DNA of 64,000 bases from Gamsiella multidivaricata (taxonomy: Eukaryota > Mortierellomycota > Mortierellomycetes > Mortierellales > Mortierellaceae). Shown here piece by piece: positions 45,972 through 57,606 of the stretch. Position 1 is the first letter of the stretch. Every line of letters starts with the position of its first letter. A model generated the notes under the pieces. It saw only the letters and a program-made list of their open reading frames with translations, had not been told where the DNA came from and did no database searches. The stretch is from the NCBI RefSeq assembly GCF_025024155.1, contig NW_026251728.1, positions 372,001 through 436,000 of the forward strand. Reading direction: 5' to 3'. Position numbers and translations under genes: made by a program.

Positions 45972-47505
45972 AAACTCTGCTTTTTCATCATGCACATTTA
46001 TTTTTTGTTTTTTCTTTCCTATACCTGCTTTATATCTTCCAGATTCTTTGTAACAACACACAACTCACCAAAAAAGAATCTTTCTTAGTTTTTAGTTTTT
46101 ATCTTTTTTTTATATCTCTGTCCATACAGTTTGAGGAAGGGGTTTGTTGGTTGAGTAGGTGTTTGATGGTGGTGGTGTAGTGGCGGGATGTTTAGCACTG
46201 GTCGGATGGACACTGCAGGCGGCGCAAGGAAAAGTTGAACGCAACGCTTCTTTTCTGGAGTCCCTTCTCTCTTTGTTGGTCTGATTGATGCTAGCGCAAC
46301 AGCATCCAGCTACTTAAAAAAAAAACGAGGAGAATAATATCTCACTCAATAAATGAATCCTTTTGTAAATTGATATCCTTCTTTGCGTGTTTGAACGTAC
46401 GGAGCAAATGTTTGGCAATGAACTTTGCTGCGCTTTTTTCGATTCATTTTGTTGTGCATGTCTAAAAAAACACAGAGGGCGTAAGAGTAGAGAGCCGTTG
46501 GACACAACAAGGATGAGTTCATCTAATGAACAAGTCGCGCGCAGACGATCTGAAGATCGTCTTTACATGTTAACGGATAATGGATTGATTTACGAATGAA
46601 ATGTGGGGTGAGCGTGGAGTAGCCTGATCGATCAGAAATGACAGCGCAGTGTAACTGCAGCCTGATGGCGTTGTATGAGACGGTTCTCATTACTTGCTTC
46701 TGACAAGACTCTGTTAACTAAAGCATGTAAATGCGTATGCACTGCTCAAGCTGAAAGATCATATTAGAGGAGATGCAGAAACCTCAGATGAGAGAATAGA
46801 GGGTGGCAAACATACAAAGAGCCATATGACAAGTGAATTGGGCGACATTGTTCAATTTATTACAGTGACAAATATCAAGCTTGCATGGGGCCTTGACTGT
46901 TGCGAAAATTTATCTGAGGGTATTTTCATCCCCAGACTCAAATCAAGTTTGCGATATGACTATCAGAATCATGGCCACCAGACAACATCATGATCTGAAC
47001 GGATTTAAGGTATGCTTGATCTTGTGTCCTACTTTCCCTGTGTCAATAGACTTGATTAAATCTTTTCCAAGTGTCATAGAGCGAGTGCGTATCATAGAGC
47101 GAGTGCGTATCATAGAGCGAGTGCGTATCATAGAGCGAGTGTGTAGCATAGAACGAGTAGGCGTCATAATGCGGTTAGCGGCTACTGTTACTTTTTGTCA
47201 GGAAGGGGGGGAGGGAGGAGTGGCATAGGAAAGGTTACATGATCGATGAAGGATTAGTTGCAAAGGGCGTGCTAACATCTCCTGCCATGCCTCGAGGTAC
47301 CTCACTCCTGCGTACTGGCCAACCACGTTCTCTTTGTGGGTATCAGAGATACGTTGTTTTGATGTAATCGGGGCATTGGTGGGGATGTCGAGCTTCCCGG
47401 TCCGGCTATTCCTCTGGCCAGCTTATCCTTGCCTCGCTCGACATCATGATGCTCCTTGGCCAGCGCCACCTTTGGTCCTTGTTCGACTTGCTCATTGACC
47501 ACATC
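45972..47505. other. Intergenic region with 18-bp tandem repeat
   Basis: It begins as the synthase 3' flank. No gene is convincing. The notable element is the tandem repeat at 47074-47174. Right end is the 3' flank of the leftward unknown gene. Confidence 0.5.
47074..47174. repeat. 18-bp tandem repeat, about five and a half copies
   Basis: Units begin at 47074, 47092, 47110, 47128 and 47146, with consensus tcatagagcgagtgcgta. The first three are identical; the later ones drift. The period is a multiple of three, so one frame stays open and would read IIERVR repeats. Confidence 0.95.
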
Positions 47506-49154
47506 TTACATACCTGACATGTCCGCCATCAAGACTGATGGGTTCTCAACGCCAATAGCTGCATGGGCTCTTTGGATACAACGGGCAAGACGTACACTCT
47601 TCTGGTGTTGAAGGGTAATATCTCGTTCGCCGATGTTCGCCTGACTGAACGCAATTTTCGAAAGAGCAATCTTGTCAAAGCGAAAGAGACAGTTCACTTT
47701 CCATCCAGACTCGCTCTTATCTTCATTATCCGCACTCTGCACATCTCTAATGATCCTGGATGTCTCCAAAGCCTTTTCTCTAAGTTGCATCTTGCTCGGG
47801 TTAGAATCCTTGCGATGCTTGTATTTAACTGGCACACAGACAAAATATCAAGACATTATGACTTACGTGTGCAGGGACACTTTGTCTGTCATGACCCGGA
47901 AAACCGATGTCCATATATACAGACAGTCATTTTCGGAGGGAGTGCAGGACTTGAAGGATGGACATAAAATGAACTCACAGCTAGGAACAGATAGAAACCT
48001 TTAGTCTAGAAAATATACACAACAAAGCATTGATTTTGGGATACAACCATATCACTTACAGCTGTGAAAGGATCTGAAGGACCCTGTCCTCCATATTGCC
48101 ATCAGCTGGCAGTCTTTCAGCATCCAGGTGCTTACTGTGGAGGACGCCCCGATCAACAATCAACTTCCTCCGAAGATATTTCACGCCTTTCTCCTCTAGG
48201 GTCTTGATATACCTCCGCATGTATATTGTTGATGGATGCTCCTCAAATCCTACAATGGTGCTTTCTGACAGGGCTCTATCCACGAGGCCGTCATCCTGAG
48301 CAGTCTTCTCGAAGTGCCCGCATACCCTGTCAGACATGGTGTTGAACACGCACGATAGGGCAACACTATGGCATCAATATGAAGAACATTTAGTCACATT
48401 ATTTCAATACATAAGTGAGCAGCACAAAGCAACCATACATCGCGACCAAGCAAATTTGACATACTGGGCATCTTCAATAAGTTTGATATCCTTTGCCTTT
48501 TGGGGTTGCTCCTGGTACAGCTGCAACGAGTTGACAGCATGGTTGAAAAGCTGTGCATGGACTGGGATCATTCCTGGTTACGGGCTCGGGAATGTAACAA
48601 CATTTTCACCGTTGACCTAGTGGCATATTTTAAAAACGTTTCAGGCACTTGTTGATTAAAGAATGACATGTCGCCAGCACAGAGCAGTCTTACAATCCTC
48701 GTCAGGAAAACCATGAGCGAGTGCCAGGGTTCCTCTGTAACCTAGACGCATCCTTTTTTTGGTTGTCAAGGCAGAGGAGGGTGAGGCAGCGGAGGGCAAG
48801 GTCAAGCTAGAGGTGCCTGAGGCTGACTTGAGCGGTGTCTGATAAGGAAGGATACAGGAAACAGAAGAGTGAACATCTTTACATGCCCTTTCCACATCGC
48901 AAGCGCAGTTGATCGCCTGTTTGGACACATGCAGACTGTGCCTTCACATTATTCTGGGTGATTGTGTCCGGCATATTAAGCGTTGCTTCTGTGATCATGG
49001 CTCTCTCTGCGGTTGTTATACCCTCTCTTGAGGCCTTGGTGTTTTTTTGCTGCAGCCAAAAGACTTCCTGGTCGCGACTCGCCCAGTCACAGTAATCGCA
49101 GAGAAGTTTCTTTCGGACACTGTCCTTCACTCTTGGACTCCCGATCATCAGCAA
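47506..49154 (-). CDS. Multi-exon gene of unknown family (5' end unresolved)
   Basis: Four 3' exons join in phase: 48550-48465, 48365-48060, 47980-47867 and 47794-47506. They read FNHAVNSLQLYQEQPQKAKD, then VALSCVFNTMSDRVCGHFEK, STIYMRRYIKTLEEKGVKYL, YIWTSVFRVMTDKV, and finally GWKVNCLFRFDKIALS and SVRLARCIQRAHAAIGVE. The last exon's acceptor (cccgag) is chosen by phase and is weak. Further upstream, coding-like pieces at 48840-48690 (TTKKRMRLGYRGTLALAHG) and 49154-48885 (CDYCDWASRDQEVFWLQQ) probably belong to it, but I could not join them cleanly, so the gene may be decayed. I do not recognise a named domain. The type recalls large unnamed families in Mortierella-like genomes; that is from memory, not search. 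Confidence 0.5.
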
Positions 49155-50868
49155 GCAGTCGCGCTGCTCTCCGTGTGATAACCAAATTCCCGGACAAATG
49201 CAGGAAACGTCGCGTCACCAGCGCGTAGGACCCAGTCTATGTGTGACATGACTAGTGCTTCAAAAACAGCGTGCGAGAAGCCGATGAAGTGCAATTTTAA
49301 TTAAGCCCTCGGCACTAGATGTAGGATATAGTTCAGCGGATTACCTAGTGTGTCAGTAATTCGCGAGATGAAGGTCGAGCAGTGGGAAGGATGGATGATA
49401 GGATGGAGGAGTAACGCGAGTTCGGACGCGCTTTGTTGTAACGTTGTAACTCAGCTTCCGCCCCTTCCAGTCACACAACAGCAACGTACAACAAACCTTG
49501 TCTAACTCCATCCATTATCCCACAAGGAAATTTGTCTCTGATGCTCCTCCAAGGCCCTTATCTGCCGCTGATGTTCCTCCAAGGTAATGTGCTGTTTGCC
49601 ATGGGCTATGATCGGAGTAAATGCAAGCGAGAAATAGAGAGCTCTTGCTGGGGGCCATCACTATCTGGCTCCCACTTAGCCGCTGATCAATCTGACCAGG
49701 TGTTGGGTGGAGATAGCGATGAACCACCATGATGCCCATTCAGTGAGGCCAGATACGCGTCTTCAACGAAGATACTCTGGCTGCATGGCGAGTGCGGGTA
49801 TTTATAGCTCCTTTCTTTTTTTGTCATCTCACAGACTTTATTCGCAGTTGGTCGTATATCTCAGGCAAGAAACGTTGCTAGCATGACCCTGTGTCTAAGG
49901 TCAAACTAGCCATACATTCTGCCACATTGGTGCTGTCCACCCCTTCGCCATTTCAGTCTCCATTCGCAAGGCGGGTGCTCTATATATTTCTTCCTTATTG
50001 GCCCCAGTTCACGACAGGTCCCGTCAGTCTCACCCGTGGCTGGGAAGGAATCAAACATGATCTTAAGGTGGTCGTAGTTAGGATAAAATAGGGCGACTAA
50101 CAAACATTTTCATGGTCAAATTGTTCGACGTTTAACGTATCGGTATGGACTCAATTTACTATGCACAAGGTCGGCCCTTGAAGAGGACCATGGGCGCCGT
50201 AGGAGTATATTCGTGTTGCGACGAATTTGAAACAACTAAAGCGCTATATGGCCATAGTTTCTCAGCGGCCTACTATATCCATTAAATAACTCAGACATTA
50301 TTCTTGGAGTACCGACATCTCTTTATTAACCCAATGGATTATTTTTCAGATGGGATAATAGAGTATGGGATTAACCGCCCAAGGTTTATTCTCTGTACAA
50401 GCTCGGTCTATGTCATATGGAATTCGCTCGTCTTGACATGGTTCCTGTCTAAAATCATTTGCATAGTGTTTCAATACGATGAAGATGATGGTCTGGTTGG
50501 AAGTTGAAGAGAAGAACCGTCAACACAATTTTCAACCGGACTTCACGCCTGTTGTCCGGGGATTGTTCGATGCTCCGTCTTAGTGTAAAATACATACGGA
50601 GAGCACGTATTGTTGGTCAGGCATTGGTTCGCAAGCATTTTATGGACCGATCTCCTTGAATTTGTTGAGATCTCGTTTGAAAATGGAGGAAAGCACTGTA
50701 AGGGTTAAATCTGGGGTAGCCATGTTAGATATTCATCGCCATGGATATGGGCGCAATGCAGTTGGCCGAGACCGCTGAAGCCCAGGATGTAATAAAGTCT
50801 GCACCGCCTCTTGATTATTATTATATACACATGTTATTTTTTTTATTCGAGAAGGGTTTCTCCGCGTG
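49155..50868. other. Gene-poor interval
   Basis: No convincing gene. At about 49535-49580 a short near-direct repeat (gatg(c)tcctccaaggcccttatctg / gatgttcctccaagg) occurs. AT-rich sequence precedes the 3' end of the AP-3 sigma gene. Confidence 0.45.
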
Positions 50869-51693
50869 TTAGAATGGCGATTTCTGCGCCAGGAGTCCTG
50901 TTGGCTTCTTTGACAGTCGTCCTGTTTCCTGTACTGCGGCGACGATTTCTCCGATGTCCGTTTCCAACACCATACCTCCTGTGACGACCTCGGCCAAGAT
51001 ATCGTGTACCTCCTTGAAGTGAAAGATCTAAAATGACATTTTTTTTTAAATAAAATCTGTGAGTTACACGGTCCTCAGATCTTGTGGTTGTCAGCTCGGT
51101 CAGCAATGGGGCATACCAGATCCAATTCACAGACATTCTCGAAGCACCTATCGAGACTCTCCACAAAGACCTAAAGAGAAAAAGAAAAGGCAGTTGTCAT
51201 GGATCAGTTTTTTTTTTTTTTTTTTTTTTTTTTGCTGATCCTGGTTCTTTTTTGAATTTATGATATAGCCTTGTCCACGTTCCTGAAAGCGTTGCCTTCG
51301 TCCAGTTACATTTACCTGAATAAGATCCAGAATACCGAGTTCGCTCTCGGACTCATCAACGACAAAGACAAAGTACAGGGTGGCATAATGACGATAGATG
51401 ACCCTGGTATCCTGACCTCCCAGCATTTGACTGCCCTCTAAAAAGTTGCATACTGTGTCCGGTCGTTTTGAGATGAGATTAAAGATCTCTTTGATGAGCG
51501 CTTGTTGTGTTGCAATGTCCTACATCCAGAAAAGAAAAAGAATGGAGACAGAAGCAAAAAGGTCAGACCTGGGTTCAGAGTGATGCCATGCTATGATGTG
51601 TTTATTTCCTGCGTTGATGCTTACGATGGGCTGGTAGAACTTTGTCAACCGTGGATTGCCATGGTTATTGAAAATGAGCACCGACTTGATCAT
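50869..51693 (-). CDS. APS3: AP-3 adaptor complex sigma subunit
   Basis: Four exons, 51693-51625, 51519-51316, 51170-51117 and 51027-50869, keep phase and give 161 residues. The N-terminus MIKSVLIFNNHGNPRLTKFYQP and the block VIYRHYATLYFVFVVDESES, followed by ELGILDLIQVFVESLDRCFE, mark a clathrin-adaptor small chain. HFKEVHDILAEVVTGGMVLE points to sigma-3 rather than sigma-1/2 (family knowledge). AP-3 carries cargo from the Golgi directly to the vacuole. The C-terminus is short, ending in LLAQKSPF. Intron 2 contains a T run of about 23 nt near 51210. Confidence 0.95.
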
Positions 51694-52046
51694 GCTTGTT
51701 GGAATGCTGCTTGCCGATGCTTGTCCTATTGTGCCTTGTTGATCCTGTGGGGAAGTTGTCCGAGTGAAGTCGAGTAGTCAAGCGGTCTAGCGATTGAACG
51801 TTCAGAGCCGGGTTTTTGGAACGGCCCATTGGAATTCGTGGCGAAAAAAACCCCCTCTCCCTCCTCCTCGACAATAGTAGTGGCTTACAGCGTACGAGAC
51901 GCGTACTTCCTGAAGAACACTCACCAAAGCAGTTGAGCGTGGTATTTCGAGATTGACAATACTTTCTATCGTACAGGCGCTTTATTATCATTGAAAATGG
52001 TGTTATTATGTTTTGTGAAGGATGCAATATGAACCATGCTCTCCGG

Positions 52047-53441
52047 CTATGCCAACAACACGACCACAAAGATCGCGACCATCGACCACAGGAGTGTCTC
52101 CCCCGTTGTTCTTGTTCCCACCATCCGTGCAGTACCACTACCACCCGACCCCTCATACAGGGTTGCAGGTTGACCCACACTCAGCTGCACGTTCTTGAAA
52201 TAGACCGAGGTGTCCACAGGAGTAGCATAGGATGAATCAGATCCTCCAAAGAAGGACGAGAACATCAGTCCCTGGAACCCAACCATGCCTGTCGAGCGAT
52301 AGGGTATGTTATTCATGGAAATGAGTAGGTTGCCGTTCTGGTACACTTGTAGGGTTCCATTCTGGTTGCCGGCGGGTTCGTTCAGGACCATGACCATGTC
52401 AATATGTGTCCACGTGCCTGGTGTAAAATAGATCAGCCCACGGCCGATCGATTTGCCGTATTGGTCGTTGCATAGTACCTCTGGAGTCTGACACAGACTG
52501 GATTTGGCATCCGCTGGAACATATGCGTACACTATTTGTGCGATGCCGCAGTAGCAGGGAAATGCTCGAATATGTAAGGAACGAGCACAATCAAGTTTAT
52601 CTTTGAGCGACAATCAACAAACGACAAACAACAATTAGTATAATGAACTGTATTTGTTGTTTACCTTCGCCAAGACCGTTTGGTCTCCACATGAGTCGCA
52701 TGGTCAGACAGTTCGCCCCCGTAGATTGAATGCCGCCTGAGCAGCCATCATTGGGCGTCCCACCATAGACCCCCGGCAGCTTCCCACCTATGAGCAATTC
52801 GCAAATGGATCGGGTTGAGTGACAGTCGATGTTAGTGAGCAAGTGAAAAATGGTGGCAACTAAAGTTTCATTATTCAGGAACCTAAAATAGCCCTGAAGT
52901 TCAGCAAGCACTTACCAAGGACCCAATTGAACCCATTGGGAAATGCAATATCATAACTGATCATCATCCGTTCAAAAGGAGTCTTGTCCCCAAAAGGCCT
53001 GGCATAAAACTGAGCTCCGCCTTTGATGGGGCCGACTGAGGGTGCATAAGACCCCTTGGGGTAATTGATCTGCAGCACGGGGTTGCTGGCATTTGTACCT
53101 CCGCTGCTGAATGGGTCAGGCACAAAGGCGATATCGTTGCCACCGGTAGCAATGGTTTTGTAGGTCGTGAGCCAGTTCTGGGTGATGTACGTGTCCCCAC
53201 CTATCCCACCGTTGGTGCTGGGGCTGCTGTTGGTGGCGATGGGTGCACTGGGCATGGGTGCGACCCAGTTCTGGACGAAGCCGTTTTGAGCGTAGATCTG
53301 GTCGCGTGTGATAGCGCCAGCTGCGACGAAGTGTGTACTGAGGAGACACGATCCGACGAAGACGATGGGAAGAAGAAAAGAGAGCGAGTAGGAGGGTCGA
53401 GACGAGGATGAGTGTTTCCGAGAAAGCGAGGGTGTGGCCAT
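52047..53441 (-). CDS. GPI-anchored polysaccharide lyase family 14-like protein
   Basis: Three exons, 53441-52916, 52787-52665 and 52531-52047, keep phase and give 377 residues. A hydrophobic signal segment lies about residues 22-42 (LSFLLPIVFVGSCLLSTHF). The catalytic-type region has MISYDIAFPNGFNWVLGGKL, PGVYGGTPNDGCSGG and CLTMRLMWRPNG. After it come YGKSIGRGLIYFTPGTWTHI, NGTLQVYQNG and FSSFFGGSDSSYATP, which match the beta-jelly-roll pattern of fungal PL14-type lyases. The chain ends in a Gly/Ser-rich spacer and a hydrophobic tail (LLWSMVAIFVVVLLA) with no charged end, the pattern of a GPI attachment signal. Family knowledge: PL14 cleaves glucuronate-containing polymers. Substrate here unknown; cell-wall action is inferred. 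Confidence 0.85.
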
Positions 53442-55916
53442 GGTGTGTGTGTGTTTGTGTGTCTGAATGAAAATGCAGTATGCTTTATGATGCAGTAGTA
53501 TGTGAAAGAAAAGTGGGAGACCACAAACAAACAAGACTTGAACTGGAGGAGGGTGTTGCGAATGAGGGAATGAGATGAGGATGAGGATGAGGATGAGGAT
53601 TAAGGATTGAACGATGAGCAAAAGGAAGGTGATGGGAAGAGAGGGAAGCAGCTGGTTACACACTTTTGGTCGACCCACGACCACTGATCGGACCAGGAGG
53701 ACGAATCCTATTTCTGTCACGGAGGGAGAGTTTCTTTTTTTTTTATTCGCTCGCAACAGCCTGCTTTACCTGTCCGCCATTTTTTTTTCTCTTCAGGATA
53801 CAGGAGTATAAAATGCTCATGATGATGAGGTTGATGATGATCAGGGTTCAAAGTACATCCACAGCCCTACATACATTGTCGGATGACATGCTATACTATG
53901 CCCAAGCATGTCATCGATTGGCGACTGACTCCGGGATGCCTCTTACTGTCGAAGACGAATGTGTATCTGTGTATCTGTGTAGGACTACGGCCTTGGCAAT
54001 GAAGGAACGAACGACGCGCATGAGTGAAAGTGAAGCAGGGGGGGGTATTAGGTTTTTTTTGTCCAAGTGTCCATGTGGGTATGATTTCCATATCTTACCT
54101 TCTAATAATATACACGCACGTCCATGATTGCCTTGCCCCTATCTAAATTGTCCTAATGATCCAAATGCCGTGTCTCTCATCTTCCCAACGGTAAATTTTT
54201 GTTGCTTGTCTGCCATTGTCCAGGCAGCATTACTCGCCTTAAATTAAGTGGCTTTCAGTTTGCCGCCCAGTTGCCCAAAATGAATTGAGATGGGGCTAAG
54301 CAATTGATGGGTATAGCGTATCCACATTTCGAACAAGAATCGAAAGCGACTCCTCCTTTGCTCGTGCATAATTCGGCTTTGGCGTTCATTAAGTGCAGCG
54401 GATGTCATCATTCCTAGTGTAGAAAAAAAAAGACGAAGGGGGAATGATACCTGAAGAAGTGAGAGAGAGAAGGGAGGGAGGAGGCGCGACGGCTATAACC
54501 GAGAAACTTCTTTTTTTTTAAACAGCTTCATATCCAAGCAGGTAGCAGGATTGTCAGACTTTTCCCCTGCCACATGAGTGCATTTGCATCATAGAGACTG
54601 ACTGCTGAAGCCACCGCGCCTCCTACTGCAATCCCCCTCCCCACTTTTGCCACGCTACGCTATGATGCGATAGGGTGTAGCAAGTTAATAGCTAATCTCG
54701 GCAAGTGGAGAAAGGCAGGAGGGTCGGAAGAGAGTGTCATTGGGGCCGCAGGCAAGAGACGAAGGAGCGAAGGAACGAGGATAAGTCGAATCGGATGCTG
54801 AGTTGATGTTGACATGACAACAACACGGCACGCAGCAAACGATATAGTCAAGATGGCGCAGTTATAGTTGCGGCATTCTCTTTTTCTACAATGTGTCGAT
54901 GATCGACTGGAAAATCACGGCAACATCCTTGTTCCTTCAATCGACAATAAAAGACGATGGAGGGATGGGTGCTGGACACGTTAGCAATTGACGGTGTCGT
55001 TTTTACTTCCAAAAAAGAAGAAAAAGAGAGTCGACAACAGACCGATCGTTGTTTCGTTTTCGATTGATTTTCGACAGAGGATATGGATGAATGAATGCCT
55101 GTATGCGGGGGCGGTGATTGCAGGAAGGTAGACAGCAATAAGTGTGTCTACAGCTGGGTGCATCGCCCAATTATTTCCACCGCATTCCGATGATGGAGCT
55201 GAGCGGATTGCAGGCACTGCGCCTTCTTTTAATGCTACGGACACGATTAAAAAAAGTATTCGTAATATATTCTATTCCTAGACAGCTTCCCTGCCCAATC
55301 GCTGTGTCGGACTTATTCTAGCCAATTCATTTATTTTATACGCGACTGACTTTGGTGCGGTGGCAAACAACCGAACCCCTACTTTCTCACTTGCATGAGG
55401 AAGGCCGATGCACTCTTTTCGTTCTCGCTCATTCCTCATCCTCCATCCACACACAACATTACCTCTACTATCCTCTTCTCGTTTTTACATAAAAGGCACC
55501 ATGTTCTCCACCCATCCCCAATTTCTCAGAATATCCGCCATCATCCTTTCCCCACATCCATCCACGATACACTTGTCTCATACATCTAGCGCCATCAATT
55601 GACCGCATACAACCTTAAAACCTTGTCCATTTCATATTCATTCACACTTTCAGACGCCACTAATATACTCCAGTCTGGTTTCAATTGACATCTACCCTTG
55701 GCCAACAAACTTGTTCGACCCTTTTCTTCAACTCAGCCATCCAAGTCTGCCTCATTCTTTGCCATCCACTGCCCTTCTGTCGTTTGCTTGACTACATTTC
55801 GGTCCTGATCCTTTGCCTTATCAGAATCGACAGCATTCAAAAAAGAACAAATAGACTACGCCCCCTCCTTCTCCTTCTCTCACCGTCCTATCATCCCACC
55901 CGATTTCGAAACCTCG
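53442..55916. other. 2.5-kb gene-poor interval
   Basis: Promoter side of two divergent genes. A hexamer run (atgagg, about five copies, 53573-53601) lies about 130 bp upstream of the lyase start. The right end (about 55400-55915) is C/T-rich and forms the leader of the acidic-protein gene. No gene in between. Confidence 0.5.
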
Positions 55917-56591
55917 ATGGGAGAAAACCCAAACCGCAGCCAGTCCACATCACCACCCACAATGAACGCATCCGCCCATATCAAATACCGATCCAACCCC
56001 GCCGCAGTCCGTACTCGAGATACCGACATGGACGGCGTCGAAGCTGAAGTCTCACTATTGTCCGTCCAAGATAATCAGGACGAGGTCATGGCTGGTGCTG
56101 ACGATGACGAAGACGACGAATCGGCAGTACCGGGTCTCTGCGAGGACAGCGGTAGCGATCCCGAGAACGACGACTCTGAGGACGAAGGCCATCGTCACCA
56201 AGACCAAGATATGTCAGAAGAGGTCCTCAATGACGAGGAAACTAGCCAAACAGGCGCCGGAGAACAGCTGTACCAGTCCTCTTCCGCGGCATCTTCTACG
56301 TCCTCCCTCGGCGCCGAACCATCGATCATCTCTATACCCGAGGCAACGTACTCTGCGGTACCGATCTCATCAGAAGTCCATATTATCCCCCATTCCAGCA
56401 AAGGTTTCAAGTGGAACGAAGACCTCTTCCTGAGGCCGAACCAGCGCCGCAATTTGGGTGTCGACGACCTGTACAACTCAGACAGTTCCAGCGGCGGAAG
56501 TAGCAGCGGAAGCGGCAACCACAATTCAAGCGTCGGTGTCCATGAGATCCGTCTAGACGATGACGAGTCCCGACAGATTCTTCCCTCGTAG
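55917..56591 (+). CDS. Acidic protein of unknown function
   Basis: A single exon, 224 residues. Residues about 60-105 are Asp/Glu-rich (DDDEDDESAV, NDDSEDEG). A Ser-rich stretch follows. The C-terminal part has a distinct block, SSKGFKWNEDLFLRPNQRRN then LGVDDLY, and ends VHEIRLDDDESRQILPS. The ordered C-terminal block suggests a conserved motif of unknown role; the rest is probably disordered. A later in-frame Met (residue 16) is an alternative start. The 5' flank is strongly pyrimidine-rich, as for other genes here, which supports real transcription. Confidence 0.7.
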   Translation: MGENPNRSQSTSPPTMNASAHIKYRSNPAAVRTRDTDMDGVEAEVSLLSVQDNQDEVMAGADDDEDDESAVPGLCEDSGSDPENDDSEDEGHRHQDQDMSEEVLNDEETSQTGAGEQLYQSSSAASSTSSLGAEPSIISIPEATYSAVPISSEVHIIPHSSKGFKWNEDLFLRPNQRRNLGVDDLYNSDSSSGGSSSGSGNHNSSVGVHEIRLDDDESRQILPS

Positions 56592-57606
56592 AATCTTATG
56601 TTTGGAATCGTTCAGTTAGTTTCTAATATGGCTGTTATAAAAGATTACAGCGGTGAGCAATAAAGCGTAGATTTAAAAACAACAAAAAATAAATGTCGCC
56701 TTTACTTACCCAGGCTACAAAAGAAATGTCTTGATAGTATTTGCTGCAACGGAACAATCTGGATGGTATACAATTGCCACCAAAAATGGTACGTCCAAGA
56801 CCAATTGAGATGAACGAACCCCTTTGGTAGTACGAGAGAGTAGGTCGCGAATGAATTTCGTACGCGTCTTGTTCGCGTTCGCGTCCGTGTCTGGAAATAA
56901 TTATATCTTCGCCTGGATTTAACGCACGCATCCCCTTATTTTTTTACAGCTCGCCCTTGAATGGGTTTGGATCCTTACCATTCCTATCCGGTGGGATCAC
57001 GTATATTTCAATGAAGTACCCAACTGACGAAGTATACTGCTGACACCATTACCGAACACAACAGTACAGTCTCTGCATGATCATAGCGGCCTCCTTGGGT
57101 CGTTGTGGTCTTGAATACTGTGCTAATTTTTGGAAACCCCCCTCATGCCAGCTCATCGCAGCTGCGTGAACCAATATCTTTTATTTCAAAAACAAAATCG
57201 CAGAGTGCTGGGTCAATTAGGTGTTATTAGCCATTGCATGTGTATGGGGACGGAATGAGGATCGGCCTTGTATCCGTTCTGAGGGCAAGCGTGTATCCCT
57301 GCGCCTGTGAGGAAGTCCGTCCCAGCAAGCTGGTTTGGCGCCCCCATAGCAGCAGTCACCAAGTCCAAACAAAAACAATAAAAATGTATACCAGCACCAA
57401 CTCCTTTACCTTTGCCTTCGTCCTCAAGCGCTTCTTTCCAGACGTTTCTCAGTCGTGTTGAAGAGATACGTCTTTCTCCCCTCTCTGGCAACGACGGTTC
57501 TCATTCTTGTGTCTTCGAACTTCAGTCTCCCATCTTTAGTCGCTTTTTCCTTTTTCAGTTTCCTCCTATTCAGCAAAAAGAATCGCTGTACATACTCTGC
57601 GCCCTA
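56592..57606. other. Intergenic region upstream of RPC2
   Basis: No gene seen on either strand. The right 200 bp is T/C-rich and leads into the RNA polymerase subunit start. Confidence 0.5.

Noticed and set aside
46387..46599. 70-codon plus-strand frame with Cys-rich start
   Set aside because: No leader, no splice partner and no family resemblance. It lies in the synthase 3' flank.
49515..49739. 74-codon minus-strand frame with GGTSAADKGLGG
   Set aside because: Short, made partly by a local direct repeat, and no continuation or splice partner found.
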